A stretch of DNA of 64,000 nucleotides from Butyrivibrio sp. MC2021 (GTDB lineage Bacteria; Bacillota; Clostridia; Lachnospirales; Lachnospiraceae), in NCBI RefSeq assembly GCF_000621605.1, contig NZ_JHXX01000005.1:124001-188000 (forward strand), given 5' to 3'. This document shows positions 62,901 to 64,000 of the stretch, in pieces. Under the pieces are notes generated by a model. The model was given only the letters and a program-made list of their open reading frames with translations. It was not told where the DNA came from and searched no databases. Within the stretch, counting starts at the first letter, position 1; each line of letters begins with the position of its first letter. Made by a program: the position numbers and the translations under genes.

Positions 62901-63043
62901 TTCCCTGAGCGGGAATGAAGTCAAAGAACCGTGGAATAAACCGCAGCGCCACAGCCTGAAGAGAGGACTTTGATTACCCCGAGCGAGGATTTATGCCGCG
63001 AAAGTCCTTGACGGAATGGAGCGACCAATCCTTATCTTCCGGG
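62901..63043 (+). repeat. Structured repeat element, copy 2 (inverted relative to copy 1)
   Basis: 143 bp from TTCCCTGAGCGGGAATGA to TTCCGGG, the inverted partner of copy 1 about 300 bp away. Stretches up to about 20 bases are identical (the GGAATAAACCGCAGCGCCA block, the GCGAGGATTTATGCCGCG block); the stretch between them varies in length and sequence. Confidence 0.8.
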
Positions 63044-63187
63044 ATGGCACCTTTAGTGCCATCCCTTGATTACCCAGGGGGAACTTCGCTATCCACAATC
63101 TTATGGGAGGCCAAATGTTTCCTTACCTCGCCAATAGCTTCCGTCCCCCTTGCAAATACCACCCAGCCTTGTTAAGAGAAACTTAAC

Positions 63188-63236
63188 TTGATTAGCGTAA
63201 GTAGCGATAATATAATAACCCCATAGGTTTAACCTA
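63188..63236 (+). promoter_or_regulatory. clpX promoter with a palindrome at the start site
   Basis: TTGATT (63188-63193), a 17-base spacer and TATAAT (63211-63216). TAGGTTTAACCTA (63224-63236), a 6-bp inverted repeat around one base, covers the expected start of transcription and could be a repressor site. Confidence 0.7.
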
Positions 63237-63287
63237 CTTTGAGAGAATAATAAGGAAACTAAATAGATATAGAGGAGTAAGTAATAA

Positions 63288-64000
63288 ATGACAGATAACA
63301 GAAATGACGATTTTGATTTCAGAGAAGTAACTGATGATGAGAGGGTTGATATCGAGGACAGACCCTACACTGTAGAATATGATAAGAACAATCAGTTTAC
63401 TTCAGATTTAGATGGCGACAATTCAAGTAGAAACACAGATGATTCCGGCAAGACTTCTGCCGGCACCGGCTCAGGCAACAACACCAATAACAACGATACC
63501 GGCTACGAGGATGTCTGCTTTATCTGCAGAAGACCTGAGAGCAAGGCTGGCCAGATGTTCCATCTTCCCAACAACATCTGCATCTGCAATGACTGTATGC
63601 ACAAGACCATGGATACAGTTACCCAGTTCGACTATCAGAACATGCTCAACAATCCCAACCTCATGAACGAGCTTAACAAGAACACAGGCGGTTTCCCGGG
63701 AATGGGCCTCTTTGATATGGGTATGCCAGGCGGTTTCAACTTTGGAGGCGGCATCCCCAATACACAGAAGATCAAGAAAAAGAGCGAAAGCACAGTAAAA
63801 CCTGCTTTTGACATAAAGAACATCCCGGCTCCCCACAAGATCAAGGCCAAGCTTGACGAGTTCGTCATCGGACAGGACCAGGCCAAAAAGGTCATGTCCG
63901 TTGCGGTTTACAACCACTACAAGAGAGTTGCCACAGACACCATGGACGATATTGAGATCGAGAAGTCCAACATTCTTCTCCTGGGTCCCACCGGAAGCGG
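63288..64000 (+). CDS. clpX: ATP-dependent Clp protease ATP-binding subunit ClpX, 5' part
   Basis: 237 codons are visible; the gene continues beyond the window. An Asp/Asn/Gly-rich N-terminal extension of about 80 residues precedes the zinc-binding domain ([10 protein letters not shown], then ICICNDC; four Cys). A Gly/Met/Phe-rich linker (about 125-165) follows, then the start of the AAA+ domain: [32 protein letters not shown] and the first half of Walker [10 protein letters not shown]. ClpX unfolds substrates for ClpP. In most bacteria the zinc domain starts within the first 15 residues, so the extension is unusual. ATG 63288 follows GAGGAG. The neighbouring clpP is not upstream here. Confidence 0.93.
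   Translation, partial: MTDNRNDDFDFREVTDDERVDIEDRPYTVEYDKNNQFTSDLDGDNSSRNTDDSGKTSAGTGSGNNTNNNDTGYEDVCFICRRPESKAGQMFHLPNNICICNDCMHKTMDTVTQFDYQNMLNNPNLMNELNKNTGGFPGMGLFDMGMPGGFNFGGGIPNTQKIKKKSESTVKPAFDIKNIPAPHKIKAKLDEFVIGQDQAKKVMSVAVYNHYKRVATDTMDDIEIEKSNILLLGPTGS

Larger units (their letters stand above)
62258..63187. other. 930-bp non-coding region dense in hairpins
   Basis: No credible gene was found. Hairpins seen: GGAGGGAA/TTCCCTCC (62333-62360), TCTGGGC/GCCCAGA (62393-62409), GGGCCGGC/GCCGGCCC (62433-62457), a long stem ATGATATCAAGGG (62485-62497) with CCCTTGACATCAT (62576-62588), CGCCAA/TTGGCG (62541-62556), a 15-bp stem at 62821-62858, and GGGATGGCAC/GTGCCATCCC (63041-63065). ACGTGTAGT (62685, 62740) and CACGCAGAA (62710, 62766) form a degenerate tandem of about 55 bp. 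It also holds the inverted element pair listed separately. Confidence 0.75.

Noticed and set aside
62993-63175. 60-codon open frame on the plus strand in the gap before clpX
   Set aside because: It begins inside the repeat element, has no SD, and its composition is not protein-like.

Overview
The window looks like a chromosomal segment of an anaerobic Firmicute of the family Lachnospiraceae, most plausibly a Butyrivibrio or Pseudobutyrivibrio-like gut or rumen fibre degrader. The grounds are moderate GC, strong AGGAGG ribosome sites, a giant secreted pectin-degrading enzyme, an F-type ATP synthase with a Na+-type c subunit, and very acidic surface proteins. The genus is an inference. Every convincing gene lies on the + strand. 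I saw no tRNA, rRNA, CRISPR array, transposase or integrase.

Layout. 1-3.0 kb: the end of a LysM protein, a lipoprotein GH3 beta-N-acetylhexosaminidase and a small lipoprotein. 3.0-3.8 kb: non-coding, with short palindromes. 3.8-5.6 kb: aspS. 5.9-16.3 kb: one 3,452-residue secreted protein combining a pectin methylesterase (CE8) and a family 9 pectate lyase, preceded by two cre/LacI-like palindromes. 16.5-24.2 kb: the complete ATP synthase operon (atpZ-I-B-E-F-H-A-G-D-C), with a 19-bp minisatellite between atpG and atpD. 24.3-53.3 kb: a type VII secretion (T7SSb/ESX-like) island. 53.5-62.1 kb: housekeeping and envelope genes (2-hydroxyacid dehydrogenase, GH25 lysozyme, UDP-sugar pyrophosphorylase, galE, PHP phosphatase, HtrA protease). 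62.2-63.3 kb: non-coding, rich in hairpins and inverted repeats. 63.3 kb to the end: the start of clpX.

The T7SS island is the most interesting part. It holds an FHA-EssC ATPase, a LytTR regulator, a YukD-like ubiquitin-fold protein, five tandem WXG100 proteins plus one related small protein, a vWA-TM-FHA protein, a PP2C phosphatase, a Ser/Thr kinase with one membrane span, an RsgI-like membrane protein, two giant paralogous surface proteins and two Big2 surface proteins. I do not see EsaA, EssA or EssB. The kinase has the same layout (kinase fold, one TM, helical outer domain) as the pseudokinase EssB. Kinase, phosphatase and two FHA proteins together suggest a phospho-threonine switch on secretion. 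Two 14-bp direct repeats 21 bp apart upstream of the WXG100 genes fit a binding site for the LytTR protein encoded just before them, whose phospho-acceptor position is Glu rather than Asp.

Limits. No searches or alignments were run. Family calls rest on motifs read by eye, and domain borders are approximate.
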